Shown: piece after piece, positions 46,561-56,143 of the stretch
How positions within the stretch are numbered: the first letter of the stretch is position 1
How the letters are laid out: each line of letters begins with the position of its first letter
Source of the DNA: Bacillus methanolicus PB1
GTDB taxonomy: Bacteria; Bacillota; Bacilli; Bacillales; Cytobacillaceae
DNA: 64,000 nucleotides
Direction: 5' to 3'
Assembly: GCF_000262755.1 (NCBI RefSeq)
Contig: NZ_AFEU01000001.1
Location: 620,001-684,000, forward strand
Notes under the pieces: generated by a model
Told to the model about the DNA's origin: nothing
The model's input: only the letters and a program-made list of their open reading frames with translations
The model's database searches: none
Position numbers and translations under genes: made by a program

Positions 46561-47337
46561 TTATTTTCCTTTAAAGTTTGGTTTTCTTTTTTCATTGAAT
46601 GCCTGAAGAGCTTCGAGCCTGTCTTCTGTCGGAATCGTTGCTTCGTATGCTTTTCTTTCAATTTGCAGTCCGGTTTGCAAGTCAGCATTCATCCCGTTTT
46701 TAATTGCAAATTTCGCCTGCTGTAAAGCAACCGGCCCATTTGCAAGCAATAAATCCGCCAGCTTTCTGCACTCAGACAAAAGCGATTCTTTTTCTGTGAC
46801 TTTGTATAAGAGACCGTATTCTTTCGCTTCATCTGCAGTAAGGCGTTTTGCAGTGAGGATCAGCTCAAGTGCTTTTGCCTGGCCAATTAAACGGGGAAGC
46901 CTTTGTGTTCCGCCCGCTCCCGGGATGATGGCAAGGCTTGTTTCAGTCAATCCCATTGAAATACCTTTCGCCGCAATCCGAAAATCGCATGCGAGAGCTA
47001 ACTCCATGCCCCCGCCAAAAGCATATCCATTGATGGCGGCAATTGTTGGCTGTGGAAGCTGGTCTATCGCGTTAAATACTTCATTGATTTTATAAATATT
47101 TCGCTTAACCTCTGCATCTGACAGTGTTTTTCTTTCTTTTAAATCAGCCCCAACGCTGAACGCTTTTTCTCCGGCACCGGTAAAAATAACGACGCGCACT
47201 TCCGGATCGATCCGCAATTGTTCCACAACGCCTTGAAGTTCGTTAAGAGTTTCATAGTTAAATGCATTCAGAGCATCTTTACGATTAATCGTCACCGTCG
47301 CAACAAAATTGCTAACCTCTGCCAAAACAACCTTCAT
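46561..47337 (-). CDS. Enoyl-CoA hydratase/isomerase family protein
   Basis: 258-residue crotonase-fold enzyme. The oxyanion-hole segments are FSVGADLKERK and NGYAFGGGMELALACDFRIA; the catalytic acid region LTETSLAIIPGAGGTQRLPRLIG contains the Glu of ETSLAI, typical of hydratases. Likely beta-oxidation or branched-chain acyl-CoA breakdown. The ATG at 47337 follows GGAGGGAGACGGT; the frame five codons longer runs over the RBS. Monocistronic, between two palindromes. Confidence 0.9.
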   Translation of the reverse strand: MKVVLAEVSNFVATVTINRKDALNAFNYETLNELQGVVEQLRIDPEVRVVIFTGAGEKAFSVGADLKERKTLSDAEVKRNIYKINEVFNAIDQLPQPTIAAINGYAFGGGMELALACDFRIAAKGISMGLTETSLAIIPGAGGTQRLPRLIGQAKALELILTAKRLTADEAKEYGLLYKVTEKESLLSECRKLADLLLANGPVALQQAKFAIKNGMNADLQTGLQIERKAYEATIPTEDRLEALQAFNEKRKPNFKGK

Positions 47338-47362
47338 ACCGTCTCCCTCCATTTATGGGGTC

Positions 47363-47414
47363 GGGGTCTGGCCCTCATCACTTTAAAGCTTTAACGTATT
47401 GAGGGCCAGACCCC
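47363..47414. repeat. Palindrome R6, GGGGTCTGGCCCTCA hairpin
   Basis: Perfect 15-bp arms GGGGTCTGGCCCTCA and its complement around a 22-base loop, between yhfI (stop at 47420) and the enoyl-CoA hydratase start. The GGTCTGRCCC core is a one-base variant of the R1-R4 core. It can act as a terminator for yhfI, though without a long T run. Confidence 0.8.
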
Positions 47415-47419
47415 AAATA

Positions 47420-48154
47420 TTATAAGGTAATTGTTAAGCCTTCGCCCGCCAGACTGATATTGCCTGAAAACATTTCAGCAGCTTCTTCCTTTAATTGGTC
47501 GATCTCTCCAAAGTGTGGAAGGTGAGTAAGAACCAATTTTTGCACATTGGATAATTTTGCAAGTGTTCCTGCATCATGACTGTTCATATGCCCGGCATTT
47601 TTTCCATTCTGGTTTTTATATAAATTGCATTCACAGAGAAGCACATCTGCTTCTTTTGCAAAAGGAACAAATTCCTCTTTAAAGGAAGTATCTGCAGTGT
47701 AGACAATTGATTTTCCATCTGCCTCAATCCGCATGGCATAGCATGGGACCGGATGATCCGTTAATAAAAAACGAATGGTAAACGGTCCAACAGTCAGCGT
47801 TTCTTCAGGGTTATAAGCAATTCCTTTTGAAATATTTTTATACGTTAATTTTTGAAACTCCTGTTGATCTAATGAATGTGCATAGATTGGCAAATTGTCC
47901 ATATTCTTTCCTAATAGACCCTGGATCAGCCTTGCATGCTGAAGGACCCCGATATCTGCAATATGATCTGAATGATAATGCGAGATAATAACTGCATCTA
48001 ACGTTTCCGGTTCGATCATTGTTTGCAGTTTTGATAATACGCCGCTTCCGCAATCAATCAGCAAATGAAAACCATTATGTTCAAGCAAGTAACCGGTGCT
48101 TGCTTCATTTGCTTTCGGATAGCCCCCCCAGCATCCTATAACTGTTAATTTCAC
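47420..48154 (-). CDS. yhfI: YhfI, metallo-beta-lactamase-fold hydrolase
   Basis: 244 residues, same length as B. subtilis YhfI, beginning (M)KLTVIGCWGGYPKANEASTGYLLEH. Metal motif SHYHSDH, then HMNSHDAG and LTHLPHF supply further ligands; it resembles RNase Z/MBL-fold hydrolases without the Z exosite. The GTG start at 48154 is eight bases after AAGGAGGAA; the ATG at 48172 precedes that RBS. Divergent from yhfH as in B. subtilis. Confidence 0.9.
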   Translation of the reverse strand: MKLTVIGCWGGYPKANEASTGYLLEHNGFHLLIDCGSGVLSKLQTMIEPETLDAVIISHYHSDHIADIGVLQHARLIQGLLGKNMDNLPIYAHSLDQQEFQKLTYKNISKGIAYNPEETLTVGPFTIRFLLTDHPVPCYAMRIEADGKSIVYTADTSFKEEFVPFAKEADVLLCECNLYKNQNGKNAGHMNSHDAGTLAKLSNVQKLVLTHLPHFGEIDQLKEEAAEMFSGNISLAGEGLTITL

Positions 48155-48265
48155 ACGCCCTTCCTCCTTCATATCAATTTACACCTACTTCAACTATAAA
48201 CGATAAAGTTTATTTTTTCATTTTTTATAAAATTTGTTTTAAAACAGTAATTGACTTTATGAATC

Positions 48266-48274
48266 TGTTATAAT
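48266..48274 (+). promoter_or_regulatory. Extended -10 promoter candidate for yhfH
   Basis: TGTTATAAT, a perfect TATAAT with the TGN extension, 60 bases upstream of the yhfH start. TTGACT nearby is only 12 bases away, so the usual -35 spacing is not met. Confidence 0.5.
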
Positions 48275-48334
48275 ACAATTACATTAACAACAACGAATTC
48301 GAAAACTTCATCTCACTGACAGGAGGACTGCTGC

Positions 48335-48469
48335 ATGATTGAAAGCATCGTAGAATTCTTCAAAAATTTGCCGCCAAAAAAGTGTACTGACTGTGGTGAA
48401 ACGATTGAAGAGCAGCATGAATGTTACGGAAATAAATGTGAAAAATGTTTAGGCTTGTTCGATATGTAA
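48335..48469 (+). CDS. yhfH: YhfH small zinc-ribbon-like protein
   Basis: 44 residues beginning MIESIVEFFKNLPPKKC. Five cysteines, C17, C20, C30, C35 and C38, make a likely zinc ribbon (CTDC...CYGNKCEKC). AGGAGG lies eight bases before the ATG, a promoter-like -10 is upstream and a two-way terminator downstream. Matches B. subtilis YhfH in sequence pattern and in its divergent placement next to yhfI. Function unknown; too short for ordinary ORF cut-offs. Confidence 0.85.
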   Translation: MIESIVEFFKNLPPKKCTDCGETIEEQHECYGNKCEKCLGLFDM

Positions 48470-48591
48470 TCTACTAATCTTGCATTCTTAGTAACTTATA
48501 AATCCATGTTTCTCTTAGAAGCGAGTGAAATCTCCCTCAATTTCACTCCATCCATCCTCCCTTTCAATAAGAAAAAAATTAATACCAAAAA

Positions 48592-48628
48592 AAGGAACCA
48601 GTTGCAATTCTACGACTGGTTCCTTCTT
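48592..48628. terminator. Two-way terminator between yhfH and yhgE
   Basis: Stem AGGAACCAGT / ACTGGTTCCT flanked by AAAAAAA on the left and TTCTTAATTT on the right. Serves convergent yhfH (+) and yhgE (-). Confidence 0.8.
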
Positions 48629-48686
48629 AATTTCAAAATATTCACATTCACTTTACCGCTTTAAAGCGAAGCGGGCCTGTCCCGCG

Positions 48687-50879
48687 CTACTTTACAGCGA
48701 TAAAGCGGCGCTTGTGCATTGCGTTAAAGTATGCAAGTGTGCCGACCATAAAGATAAGTGCGTATATGAGCAGTATCATGAAGTTTTCCCACATGAAGCT
48801 GAAGTTTCCGCTTGAGATGACAGCCTTAAATCCTGCTACCGAATATGTCATAGGCAGGAACGCATTGAATGGCTGCAAGAAATCAGGAATCAATTCAAGC
48901 GGGAACGTACCGGCACTTGTTGTTAATTGAAGAATGAGAATAATAATCGCGATAAATCGTCCAGGATCTCCAAACAATGTTACAAAAAATTGAATCAGCG
49001 TAACAAACGCAAGACTTGTTATAACAGAAAAGAGCACAAATAACGGAAGGCTTTTTACATCAAGCCCTAAAACTCCAAGCAAAATAATATCTGAAATGAG
49101 AGCTTGAATAATTCCGGCAGCAGCCATTATTCCAAACTTACCGAAAAACCAGCTTAAACCATTTCTCGGTACGGCTGCCGGTTCTCTTATCGGATAAACA
49201 ATTGTTAATACTAGCGCGCCGACGAATAAACCAAGCGATAAGAAATATGGAGCAAAACCTGTACCATAGTTTGGCACTTCATTCAATTTTTCATTTTTTA
49301 CTTTTACGGGTTCTGCCATCATATTGTATGTTTTTTCATCAGCATCGACGGATGAAGCCTTTTTAGCACCATTTGCCAGTTTTCCGGACAGTTCAATGTT
49401 GCCTTTAAAAATCTTTGAATTGCCATCAGCAATCTTCTGTGCTCCCTCTTCAAGCTTACCGGAACCGTCAACCAATTGGCTCGATCCTTCAGTAAGCTGA
49501 TTCACTCCTCCGGTCAATTTGGATGCACCTTTGGCTAACCGAACAGATCCATCTTTTGCCTCAGTAATTTTCTCTCCAAAAGCAGACATTCCTGACACAA
49601 ACTCTTTCTGGCCGGCCGCAATCTTATTGGCTCCTTTTTCCAGCTCTGTCCCTGCTTCAGCAAGTTGCGTCATCCCAATTTGCAGCTGCTCCTGTCCTGA
49701 TTTTAATACTCCAAGCTGCTGTGTCAATGTATCGGCGCCAGCTGCCAACTGACCCGCTGAGCTTGCGAGCTGGCCAGTGCCATTTGCTAATTCCGCACTT
49801 CCTTGTTTTAAGCTGTTCAAAGCTGCTTCCAGTGACTGTTTCTGCTCCGGAGGCAGCATTGGCATAATACTTTTCAAATTACTTTCCAATAACACAGTTC
49901 CTTCATTTAATTTCTTAGCACCCTGGGCTGCACTTTCAGCTCCGGTTTGCCAATGCTTTAATAAACACGAAAAAGTTTTTGCACCTGTTTGCAGCTTTTC
50001 TGTCCCACTTACCAATTGTGGAATCCTCCGTTCAGCCTTTTGAATCCCGGCGTTTGCTTGGCTCATCCCTGAAGCGAGCGATTCAGAACCGGTCTTCAAT
50101 TCATTTGCCGCATTATGCAGTTTTCGATGCCCTTCCAACAGCTGCGACAGACCGGATGATAAGGAAGTAGCTCCATCTGCAACTTCTTTAGACCCTTCAT
50201 TTGCTTCTTTCATGCCATTATTAAATTGAATTAATTTTTCAGCTAATGTAACAAGACTTTCATGAAATGTTTTAGAACCACTGCTTAGCTCCTTAGCACC
50301 GTCACTTAATTTCTTAGCACCATCACTAGCTGTCTTCATTCCATCTGAAAGCTTTGCAACTTTATCAAACATTGTCTCTGCATACGTTTCGATTATCTCT
50401 TTTGATAATGAAGCCTTTATTCTCACCATAGCATTTTCGCCAATTTGAGCAGATAAAAAGTTATAGCTTTCATTTGGAACATAAATGAGATCCAATTTCT
50501 TCGGATTTTCATTCATTAAAGTCGTTGCGTTTTTCGAAAAGTCATCTGGAATTTCTACAAGCATGTAATATTCCTGATCCTCAAGCTTCTTATACCCTTC
50601 CTCTTTTTCAACAAATATAAAATTAAAATCTTTCTTATCTTTCAGTTTCGATACTAACTCATCACCAAGATTTAATTCTTCCCCCTCAAACATTGCCCCC
50701 TTGTCTTCGTTGACAACGGCCACAGGAAGGTTATCTAAATGTGCATACGGGTCCCAAAAAGCCCATAAAAACATGCCGCTGTATATAATAGGAATAAATA
50801 AGACGGAAATTATTGGGATCAGAAGTTTTTTGTTCTTAATAATAGCCGAAAACTCTTTTTTTAATAAAAAATTTTTCAT
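48687..50879 (-). CDS. yhgE: YhgE/Pip family membrane protein
   Basis: 730 residues. One N-terminal helix (about 16-38), a long extracytoplasmic part (about 40-540), and five C-terminal helices of the ABC-2 permease type. The middle contains many heptad-like L-x-x-G units (SDGAKELSSGSK, LTEGSSQLVDGSGKLEEGAQKIADG), typical of the phage-infection-protein domain shared with the SPP1 receptor YueB. The start at 50879 follows GGAGG; the ORF to 50918 overlaps an operator and is rejected. Likely repressed by YhgD. Confidence 0.9.
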   Translation of the reverse strand: MKNFLLKKEFSAIIKNKKLLIPIISVLFIPIIYSGMFLWAFWDPYAHLDNLPVAVVNEDKGAMFEGEELNLGDELVSKLKDKKDFNFIFVEKEEGYKKLEDQEYYMLVEIPDDFSKNATTLMNENPKKLDLIYVPNESYNFLSAQIGENAMVRIKASLSKEIIETYAETMFDKVAKLSDGMKTASDGAKKLSDGAKELSSGSKTFHESLVTLAEKLIQFNNGMKEANEGSKEVADGATSLSSGLSQLLEGHRKLHNAANELKTGSESLASGMSQANAGIQKAERRIPQLVSGTEKLQTGAKTFSCLLKHWQTGAESAAQGAKKLNEGTVLLESNLKSIMPMLPPEQKQSLEAALNSLKQGSAELANGTGQLASSAGQLAAGADTLTQQLGVLKSGQEQLQIGMTQLAEAGTELEKGANKIAAGQKEFVSGMSAFGEKITEAKDGSVRLAKGASKLTGGVNQLTEGSSQLVDGSGKLEEGAQKIADGNSKIFKGNIELSGKLANGAKKASSVDADEKTYNMMAEPVKVKNEKLNEVPNYGTGFAPYFLSLGLFVGALVLTIVYPIREPAAVPRNGLSWFFGKFGIMAAAGIIQALISDIILLGVLGLDVKSLPLFVLFSVITSLAFVTLIQFFVTLFGDPGRFIAIIILILQLTTSAGTFPLELIPDFLQPFNAFLPMTYSVAGFKAVISSGNFSFMWENFMILLIYALIFMVGTLAYFNAMHKRRFIAVK

Positions 50880-50902
50880 CCCTTTAGCCTCCGAATAATG
50901 AT

Positions 50903-50925
50903 TGACTATTTTGTTCATTTAGTCA
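50903..50925. promoter_or_regulatory. YhgD operator candidate 2, upstream of yhgE
   Basis: 23-bp site TGACTATT-N7-TTTAGTCA. Its complement reads TGACTAAATGAACA followed by AAATAGTCA, matching operator 1 upstream of yhgD at 19 or 20 of 23 positions. It lies between the yhgD stop and the yhgE start. Confidence 0.6.
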
Positions 50926-50950
50926 TTTCATGTCTAAAAAGAAGGACTAC

Positions 50951-51517
50951 CTAATTCGATAATCCTTTAAAAATATATTGCTCAAACAGCTCTGCGATTT
51001 CTTCCTTATCCAGCGGCTCATGTTTCTTTTCCCAATCAAAGATTAGTGCAATGTACAGTTTCAACATGACGAAAGCCGTTAACTCAGGATCGCATTTCTT
51101 TATTTGCCCTGTTTCAATAGCCGAAACAACCTTCTCCTTTATATAATTTAAAATTGCGGTCTCCATTTTTTCCATAACATCCATAACCGCGGGTGTTCCC
51201 ATCTCTTTTCCTTCTTCATAAAGTTTAATCGTGAGCTGGTGCTTTCGCCGAAATTCGAGGATTTTAAAAAGAGCACGATGAACATTTTCATGGAACGAAA
51301 GAGACGGATCAAACGAACTCTCTGCAGCACTTTTCATTTCCTTTATCAATGTAGAGATAATTTCATCAAATAATTCCTCTTTATTCTTAAAAAAAGTATA
51401 AATCGTTCCTTTTCCAACGTTGGCAAGTTTTGCAACCTGATCCATCGTTGTTGCTTTATAACCGAACAAAGAAAACGATTTAGTCGCCGCTTCAATAATT
51501 AGCTGCTTTCGATCCAT
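50951..51517 (-). CDS. yhgD: TetR family regulator YhgD
   Basis: 188 residues. N-terminal helix-turn-helix (about 8-55, IIEAATKSFSLFGYKATTMDQVAKLANVGKGTIYTFFKNKEEL); C-terminal ligand/dimer domain. Directly upstream of yhgE as in B. subtilis, downstream of haem genes. Two nearly identical palindromes, one before each gene, suggest it represses itself and yhgE. Start supported by GGGAGG. Confidence 0.9.
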   Translation of the reverse strand: MDRKQLIIEAATKSFSLFGYKATTMDQVAKLANVGKGTIYTFFKNKEELFDEIISTLIKEMKSAAESSFDPSLSFHENVHRALFKILEFRRKHQLTIKLYEEGKEMGTPAVMDVMEKMETAILNYIKEKVVSAIETGQIKKCDPELTAFVMLKLYIALIFDWEKKHEPLDKEEIAELFEQYIFKGLSN

Positions 51518-51539
51518 TCGTATTTTCCTCCCGCAAGAG

Positions 51540-51562
51540 TGACTAAATGAACATTTTAGTCA
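51540..51562. promoter_or_regulatory. YhgD operator candidate 1, upstream of yhgD
   Basis: 23-bp palindrome TGACTAAA-N7-TTTAGTCA with perfect 8-bp arms, 22 bases upstream of the yhgD start, the normal place for a TetR autoregulatory operator. Confidence 0.65.
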
Positions 51563-51625
51563 GTTAGTAAGAATATGTATAAAAGAATAACAGGTTTTCT
51601 CTTAAAAATCAATTAATTTCTATTT

Positions 51626-51657
51626 AAAAACGGCCGCCTTTAATGGACAGCCGTTTT
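51626..51657 (-). terminator. Terminator of the hemEHY operon
   Basis: On the minus strand the stem AAAACGGC / GCCGTTTT is followed by TAAATAG. The left part of the stem is inside the last codons of hemY. Confidence 0.65.
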
Positions 51658-53082
51658 CGTTTTTTTATGTAATTTTAAAAAGGACAACACTTTTTCAACC
51701 GCCGCTTCCCCTTGATCGATACAATCTGGAAGGCCGAGCCCTTCAAATGAACTGCCGGCAAGAAACAGACCAGGAAGTTCTTCAGCAACATAACGTTTAA
51801 TGTTTTCTATCCTTTGTTTGTGGCCTATCGTATATTGAGGCATAGCTTCTTTCCAGCGCGAAATAACAGCAAACTCCGGCTCATCAGTAATATTCATAAT
51901 CTTATCTAAGTCATCAAGGACAATTTTGATAATCTGATCATCAGAAAGATCAACTACTGTTTCATCACCGGCTCTGCCAACGTAACAGCGCAGAAGCACT
52001 TTTCCTTCAGGAGTTGTATGTGGCCACTTCTTATGTGTCCATGTACACGCCGTTATTGTGTAGTCATTTTTTCGTGACACAACAAATCCAGTTCCGTCAA
52101 TATCTTTTTCGATTGCTTCTTTCGGAAATGCAAGGGCGACTGTAGCTACAGAAGTAGATGGCATTTCCTTAAGGATGTCAAAAAATTCATATTCCGAAAA
52201 AACCGAAGGCAGCACCTGATGCGGGACAGCAGAAACGATACTGTCCGCAAAAATCAGTTGCCCATTATTCAGCTTAAGCTCATATCCATTATCATTTTTC
52301 GTTACCGATTCAACTTTAATGCCTTTTAATACAGAACCAGGCTCTAATTTCGTTTCAATGGCATCTGCAAAAGATTGTAAGCCTGTTGTGAAGGTGAAAA
52401 AGATCCCTTTTGATTTTCCGCTTTGCCCATGGTTTTTAGGCTGGGCTGGGGTCGCTTTTTTCATGCCAAGAATTAGACTTCGATATTTTTGTTCCACCTC
52501 GTAAAACTGCGGGAATGTTGCCATTAGACTTAGCTGATCAATGTCACCCGCATAAATTCCTGATAATAGAGGCTCAATCAAGTTTTCGACTACTTCATCT
52601 CCCAATCTGCGCCGGAAAAATTGGCCTAACGATTGATCCTTTGCCGGATTCGAGCGCGGCAATACAAAGTCAGCTGCTGCTCTTAACTTTCCTATGACAG
52701 AAAACAAACCGGTTGTAATAAACGGGGCAATCTGGGTAGGGATCCCCATAATGGAACCGCCCGGCATAGGATGCAGCCGATTTTTTGCCAATACAAAAGA
52801 TTTCCCGGCAGAATTGTTTACAAGTTTATCTTCCATTCCAACCTCTTTTGCCAGTCGGTATGCACTTTGTTTACGAGCGAGAAATGAGTCAGGTCCTCGT
52901 TCAATAATGTAACCGTCTTTTACAACGGTCTGCATTTTCCCTCCCAGCCTGTGGGTAGCTTCGATGATTTTTACTTCGATTGGAAGGCCTTTTTCACTTG
53001 CTTCCTTTTGCAAATAATACGCAGCCGTTAATCCCGTAATGCCTCCGCCTATTATGACAACTTTGCGTTTTTCATCCATCAC
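51640..53082 (-). CDS. hemY: Coproporphyrinogen III oxidase (HemY/CgoX)
   Basis: 480-residue FAD flavoprotein. Dinucleotide motif VVIIGGGITGLTAAYYL at the N-terminus, C-terminal FAD segment LFLAGSSFEGLGLPDCIDQGEAA. In Firmicutes it oxidises coproporphyrinogen III to coproporphyrin III in the coproporphyrin-dependent haem pathway. Third gene of hemE-hemH-hemY; 28 bp from hemH. Confidence 0.95.
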   Translation of the reverse strand: MMDEKRKVVIIGGGITGLTAAYYLQKEASEKGLPIEVKIIEATHRLGGKMQTVVKDGYIIERGPDSFLARKQSAYRLAKEVGMEDKLVNNSAGKSFVLAKNRLHPMPGGSIMGIPTQIAPFITTGLFSVIGKLRAAADFVLPRSNPAKDQSLGQFFRRRLGDEVVENLIEPLLSGIYAGDIDQLSLMATFPQFYEVEQKYRSLILGMKKATPAQPKNHGQSGKSKGIFFTFTTGLQSFADAIETKLEPGSVLKGIKVESVTKNDNGYELKLNNGQLIFADSIVSAVPHQVLPSVFSEYEFFDILKEMPSTSVATVALAFPKEAIEKDIDGTGFVVSRKNDYTITACTWTHKKWPHTTPEGKVLLRCYVGRAGDETVVDLSDDQIIKIVLDDLDKIMNITDEPEFAVISRWKEAMPQYTIGHKQRIENIKRYVAEELPGLFLAGSSFEGLGLPDCIDQGEAAVEKVLSFLKLHKKTKTAVH

Positions 53083-53110
53083 GGTTTCATCGCCTTCTTT
53101 ACATTAAGTT

Positions 53111-54046
53111 TCAGTCATTTAATTTAAGATGTTTCATAACCACCGTTGCAAGCGCATCGATAAATTCAGGCTGTTCATTTGGCATTTCAGGCCGATAGTA
53201 ACTTGCTCCAACCTCATCAGTAACATTTTTACATTCTATGTCGTTGTCATACAAAACCTCAAGATGTTCTGATACAAATCCAACCGGAATATAAACAAAT
53301 GCACGATAGCCTTTTTTATTATAAAGGTCGCGTGTCAGATCTTGAACATCAGGACCCAGCCACGGTTCCGGTGTATTGCCTGCACTTTGCCAGCCGATTT
53401 CATAATTTTTGACCTCTGCCTGGCTAGCGATTAAATCTGCCGTTTCCTTGAGCTGATTTGGGTATGGATCACCAGCGTTTAGAATTTTTTCCGGCAAACT
53501 GTGGGCAGAAACGATCAGGCAAGCATTATTTTTTTCAGCGTCCGGCATCTTTTCAAACGTTTCCTTCACTTTCTTTACCCAATATTGAATAAACTTTGGT
53601 TCATTGTACCAGCTTTCAATGGATGTAATGTTTGGACCGCCAAGCTTTTTTGCTTCTTCTTTTGCTCTCTCGTTGTAAGATTTGACGCTGAAAGTCGAAA
53701 AATGAGGAGCAAGCACAATACTTACCGCTTCTTGAATTTCATCCTCATGCATTTGTTTTACTGCATCCTCAACAAAAGGCTCAATATGCTTTAAGCCGAG
53801 ATACATTTTGAACTCATACTCGGATTGAATCCGGTTTAAATGCTTTTCCAGTTCTTCCGCCTGCTCCCTCGTGATTTTCGCAAGCGGAGAAATTCCGCCG
53901 ATCGCATTATATCGGCTTCTTAAATCATCTATCATTTCCTGCGAAGGCTTTCTGCCCCGGCGGATATGTGTATAATAGCGTTCTAAATCTTCTTCCTTGT
54001 AAGGTGTTCCGTATGCCATTACAAGCAATCCCATTTTTTTCTTCAT
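53111..54046 (-). CDS. hemH: Coproporphyrin ferrochelatase (HemH/CpfC)
   Basis: 311 residues, soluble monomeric type. Metal/porphyrin residues His182 (SAHSLPEKI) and Glu263 (HLEVLYDN) correspond to B. subtilis His183 and Glu264; N-terminus [18 protein letters not shown] is near identical. Inserts iron into coproporphyrin III. 83 bp after hemE, 28 bp before hemY. Confidence 0.96.
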   Translation of the reverse strand: MKKKMGLLVMAYGTPYKEEDLERYYTHIRRGRKPSQEMIDDLRSRYNAIGGISPLAKITREQAEELEKHLNRIQSEYEFKMYLGLKHIEPFVEDAVKQMHEDEIQEAVSIVLAPHFSTFSVKSYNERAKEEAKKLGGPNITSIESWYNEPKFIQYWVKKVKETFEKMPDAEKNNACLIVSAHSLPEKILNAGDPYPNQLKETADLIASQAEVKNYEIGWQSAGNTPEPWLGPDVQDLTRDLYNKKGYRAFVYIPVGFVSEHLEVLYDNDIECKNVTDEVGASYYRPEMPNEQPEFIDALATVVMKHLKLND

Positions 54047-54128
54047 TTGTCAGCACCTTTTCTTACGAATCTTTAAATATCTATTTTCCTAAAAAGCAAT
54101 TATCAACTGCAACATAAGAAAGAGGCAT

Positions 54129-55175
54129 TTAATTTCCCAATTTCGTTCTTGAGTATTCATGTATAAACGCAGTCAGACGTTTAAGGGTTTCAGGGTTGAC
54201 CGATGGGAAAACACCGTGTCCCAAATTAAAAATATAGCCAGTCTGCATCATACCCTGATCTAAAATCTCTTTCGCCCTTTCTTCGATTACTTCCCATGGA
54301 GCTAAAAGAACTGCAGGGTCTAAATTACCTTGAATTGTCTTCGTGATTCCCATTTCCCGTGCGTTATTGATAGGCAAGCGCCAGTCCAGGCCAACAACAT
54401 CAAGGGGAAGGTCGTTCCATTCCATTGCCAGGTGGCTCGCTCCAACCCCGAACATGATAAGAGGAATATTTTCTTGTCTTAACGCAGAAAAAATCCTGTT
54501 CATGACAGGTTTAATAAAATGGCGGTAGTCCTCCGCATTTAAAGCTCCCACCCAGGAATCAAAAATCTGGATCGCTTTTGCTCCTGCTTTAACTTGGGAT
54601 TTTACGTATACAATTGTCATTTCTCCCAGCTTGTCCATTAAAGCAAACCAGCTTTTAGGCTCTGCATACATGAACGCTTTTGTTTTGTTATAGTTTTTGG
54701 ATGGTCCGCCTTCAATCATATAACTGGCAAGTGTAAATGGAGCACCTGCAAAACCAATCAACGGAACGGACAATTGCTCTTGTGTTAAAATCTTAATCGT
54801 TTCAAGAACGTACGGAACATCTTCTTCCGGATTGATTTCACCAAGTTTCTCAACATCAGCAAGAGATTTAATTGGATTTGAAATAACCGGGCCAATGCCT
54901 GATTTGATTTCTACATCGACTCCAATAGCAGGAAGCGGTGTCATAATATCTTTATATAAAATAGCAGCATCGACATCATACTGTTCAACAGGAAGCCTTG
55001 TGACATATGCACATAATTCGGGCTGATGCGTGATTTCAAATAATGAATACTTTTCTTTTAAAGCCCTATATTCAGGCTGGGACCGGCCTGCCTGCCGCAT
55101 ATACCAAACAGGTACATAATCAGTTTTTTCACCTCTCGCTGCTCGTATGAATGTATCGTTAAAATGATTCGCCAT
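54129..55175 (-). CDS. hemE: Uroporphyrinogen decarboxylase
   Basis: 348 residues. Signature [10 protein letters not shown] (22-31) and conserved Asp76 in [25 protein letters not shown] segment also intact. Converts uroporphyrinogen III to coproporphyrinogen III, first step of this operon. AAAGGTGG precedes the ATG. Upstream, TTGACA and TATACA at about 55301-55327 (minus strand) are only 15 bases apart, so the promoter is unsure. Confidence 0.96.
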   Translation of the reverse strand: MANHFNDTFIRAARGEKTDYVPVWYMRQAGRSQPEYRALKEKYSLFEITHQPELCAYVTRLPVEQYDVDAAILYKDIMTPLPAIGVDVEIKSGIGPVISNPIKSLADVEKLGEINPEEDVPYVLETIKILTQEQLSVPLIGFAGAPFTLASYMIEGGPSKNYNKTKAFMYAEPKSWFALMDKLGEMTIVYVKSQVKAGAKAIQIFDSWVGALNAEDYRHFIKPVMNRIFSALRQENIPLIMFGVGASHLAMEWNDLPLDVVGLDWRLPINNAREMGITKTIQGNLDPAVLLAPWEVIEERAKEILDQGMMQTGYIFNLGHGVFPSVNPETLKRLTAFIHEYSRTKLGN

Positions 55176-55393
55176 CAGGGAAATCCACCTTTCAAAAAGT
55201 GTCAGTCAATATATTGTAATATATAATGGGCGGAATAAAAAATTTTTTAAAAATCGTTCAAATAATGGACTGTTTTCACTATAGCCTTTTCTACTATGTT
55301 TGTATAGATAACATAAGAAAATGTCAATAATTTGACGATTTTCGCACCCGGTTATTTTATGAAATAAAATAAAGATAATGGGAGACACAAATA

Positions 55394-55442
55394 GCAAAGG
55401 GTCAGACCCCTCCAATACAACAGGGGGTCTGACCCTATTTTG
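55394..55442. repeat. Compact palindromic repeat R7
   Basis: GCAAA-GGGTCAGACCCC, CTCCAATACAACA loop, then GGGGTCTGACCC-TATTTTGC. It is the smallest member: the two cores pair directly without the long spacer. It lies eight bases beyond the lrgB stop. On the plus strand TTTTTTTT follows, so it is terminator-like in that direction. Confidence 0.85.
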
Positions 55443-55450
55443 CATTTTTT

Positions 55451-56143
55451 TTAAATCAAAATTGACAAGAATGGTATTATTAACGAGATAAAAACTGCAG
55501 ATGCCGTCATACCTACACTCCCTATCGCTCCAGCTTCCTCTCCCCATTCAAATGACTTGTTTACTCCGAGTGCTTGAGCGCATGCACCCATCGTCAAACC
55601 TTTTGCAAATTTACTATTAATGTTGAGCCGCTCTAAAAACCCGGGACCAAAAATGAGGGAAAAAAGAGCTGAGACTAAAACGAATAACACCGTTAAAGAC
55701 GGAATTCCCCCTAGCGATTCTGAAACAGACAAAGCAACTGGCAAGGTAGCGGATTTTGGGATAAGGGATGCAACAACTTCTGCCTTCAATCCGAAAATTT
55801 TAGCAAATAACCAGACAAACAACATTCCGAGCATGCTTCCTACCATAATGCTTACAAATATTTTTCGGAAATATTTTTTTAAGAGAGGCCAATGTAAGTA
55901 AAGCGGAACAGCCATCGATACGACTGCAGTTCCTTGAAGAAGTGAAAACAAACCAGTACCGTTTAAATACTTTTCATAATCAACCTTCACTAAAGCCATC
56001 AGCAAGATAAGCAAAATGGTGGCTGAGTACAAAGGGTTTAACCAAAACATATTAAACTTCTTAAATAGTTTTAGACTTAGCACATAGCCCAGCCACGTAA
56101 TAAATGTGCTGAAAAATGTATATCCGACATTTGAGGCGATCAT
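55451..56143 (-). CDS. lrgB: LrgB/CidB family membrane protein
   Basis: 230 residues, six or seven helices, with family blocks SLIPKSATLPVALSVSESLGGIPSLT and GACAQALGVNKSFEWGEEAGAIGSVGM. Partner of LrgA in a holin/antiholin-like or small-acid (pyruvate) transport system. It overlaps lrgA by four bases. Paralogues (YwbG, YsbB) are close, so the symbol is generic. Confidence 0.88.
   Translation of the reverse strand: MIASNVGYTFFSTFITWLGYVLSLKLFKKFNMFWLNPLYSATILLILLMALVKVDYEKYLNGTGLFSLLQGTAVVSMAVPLYLHWPLLKKYFRKIFVSIMVGSMLGMLFVWLFAKIFGLKAEVVASLIPKSATLPVALSVSESLGGIPSLTVLFVLVSALFSLIFGPGFLERLNINSKFAKGLTMGACAQALGVNKSFEWGEEAGAIGSVGMTASAVFISLIIPFLSILI

Noticed and set aside
48525-48815. 96-codon plus-strand ORF
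   Set aside because: Covers the yhfH/yhgE terminator and the antisense of yhgE; no RBS.
55206-55547. 113-codon minus-strand ORF between hemE and lrgB
   Set aside because: It runs across repeat R7 and antiframe of lrgB; composition is not protein-like.
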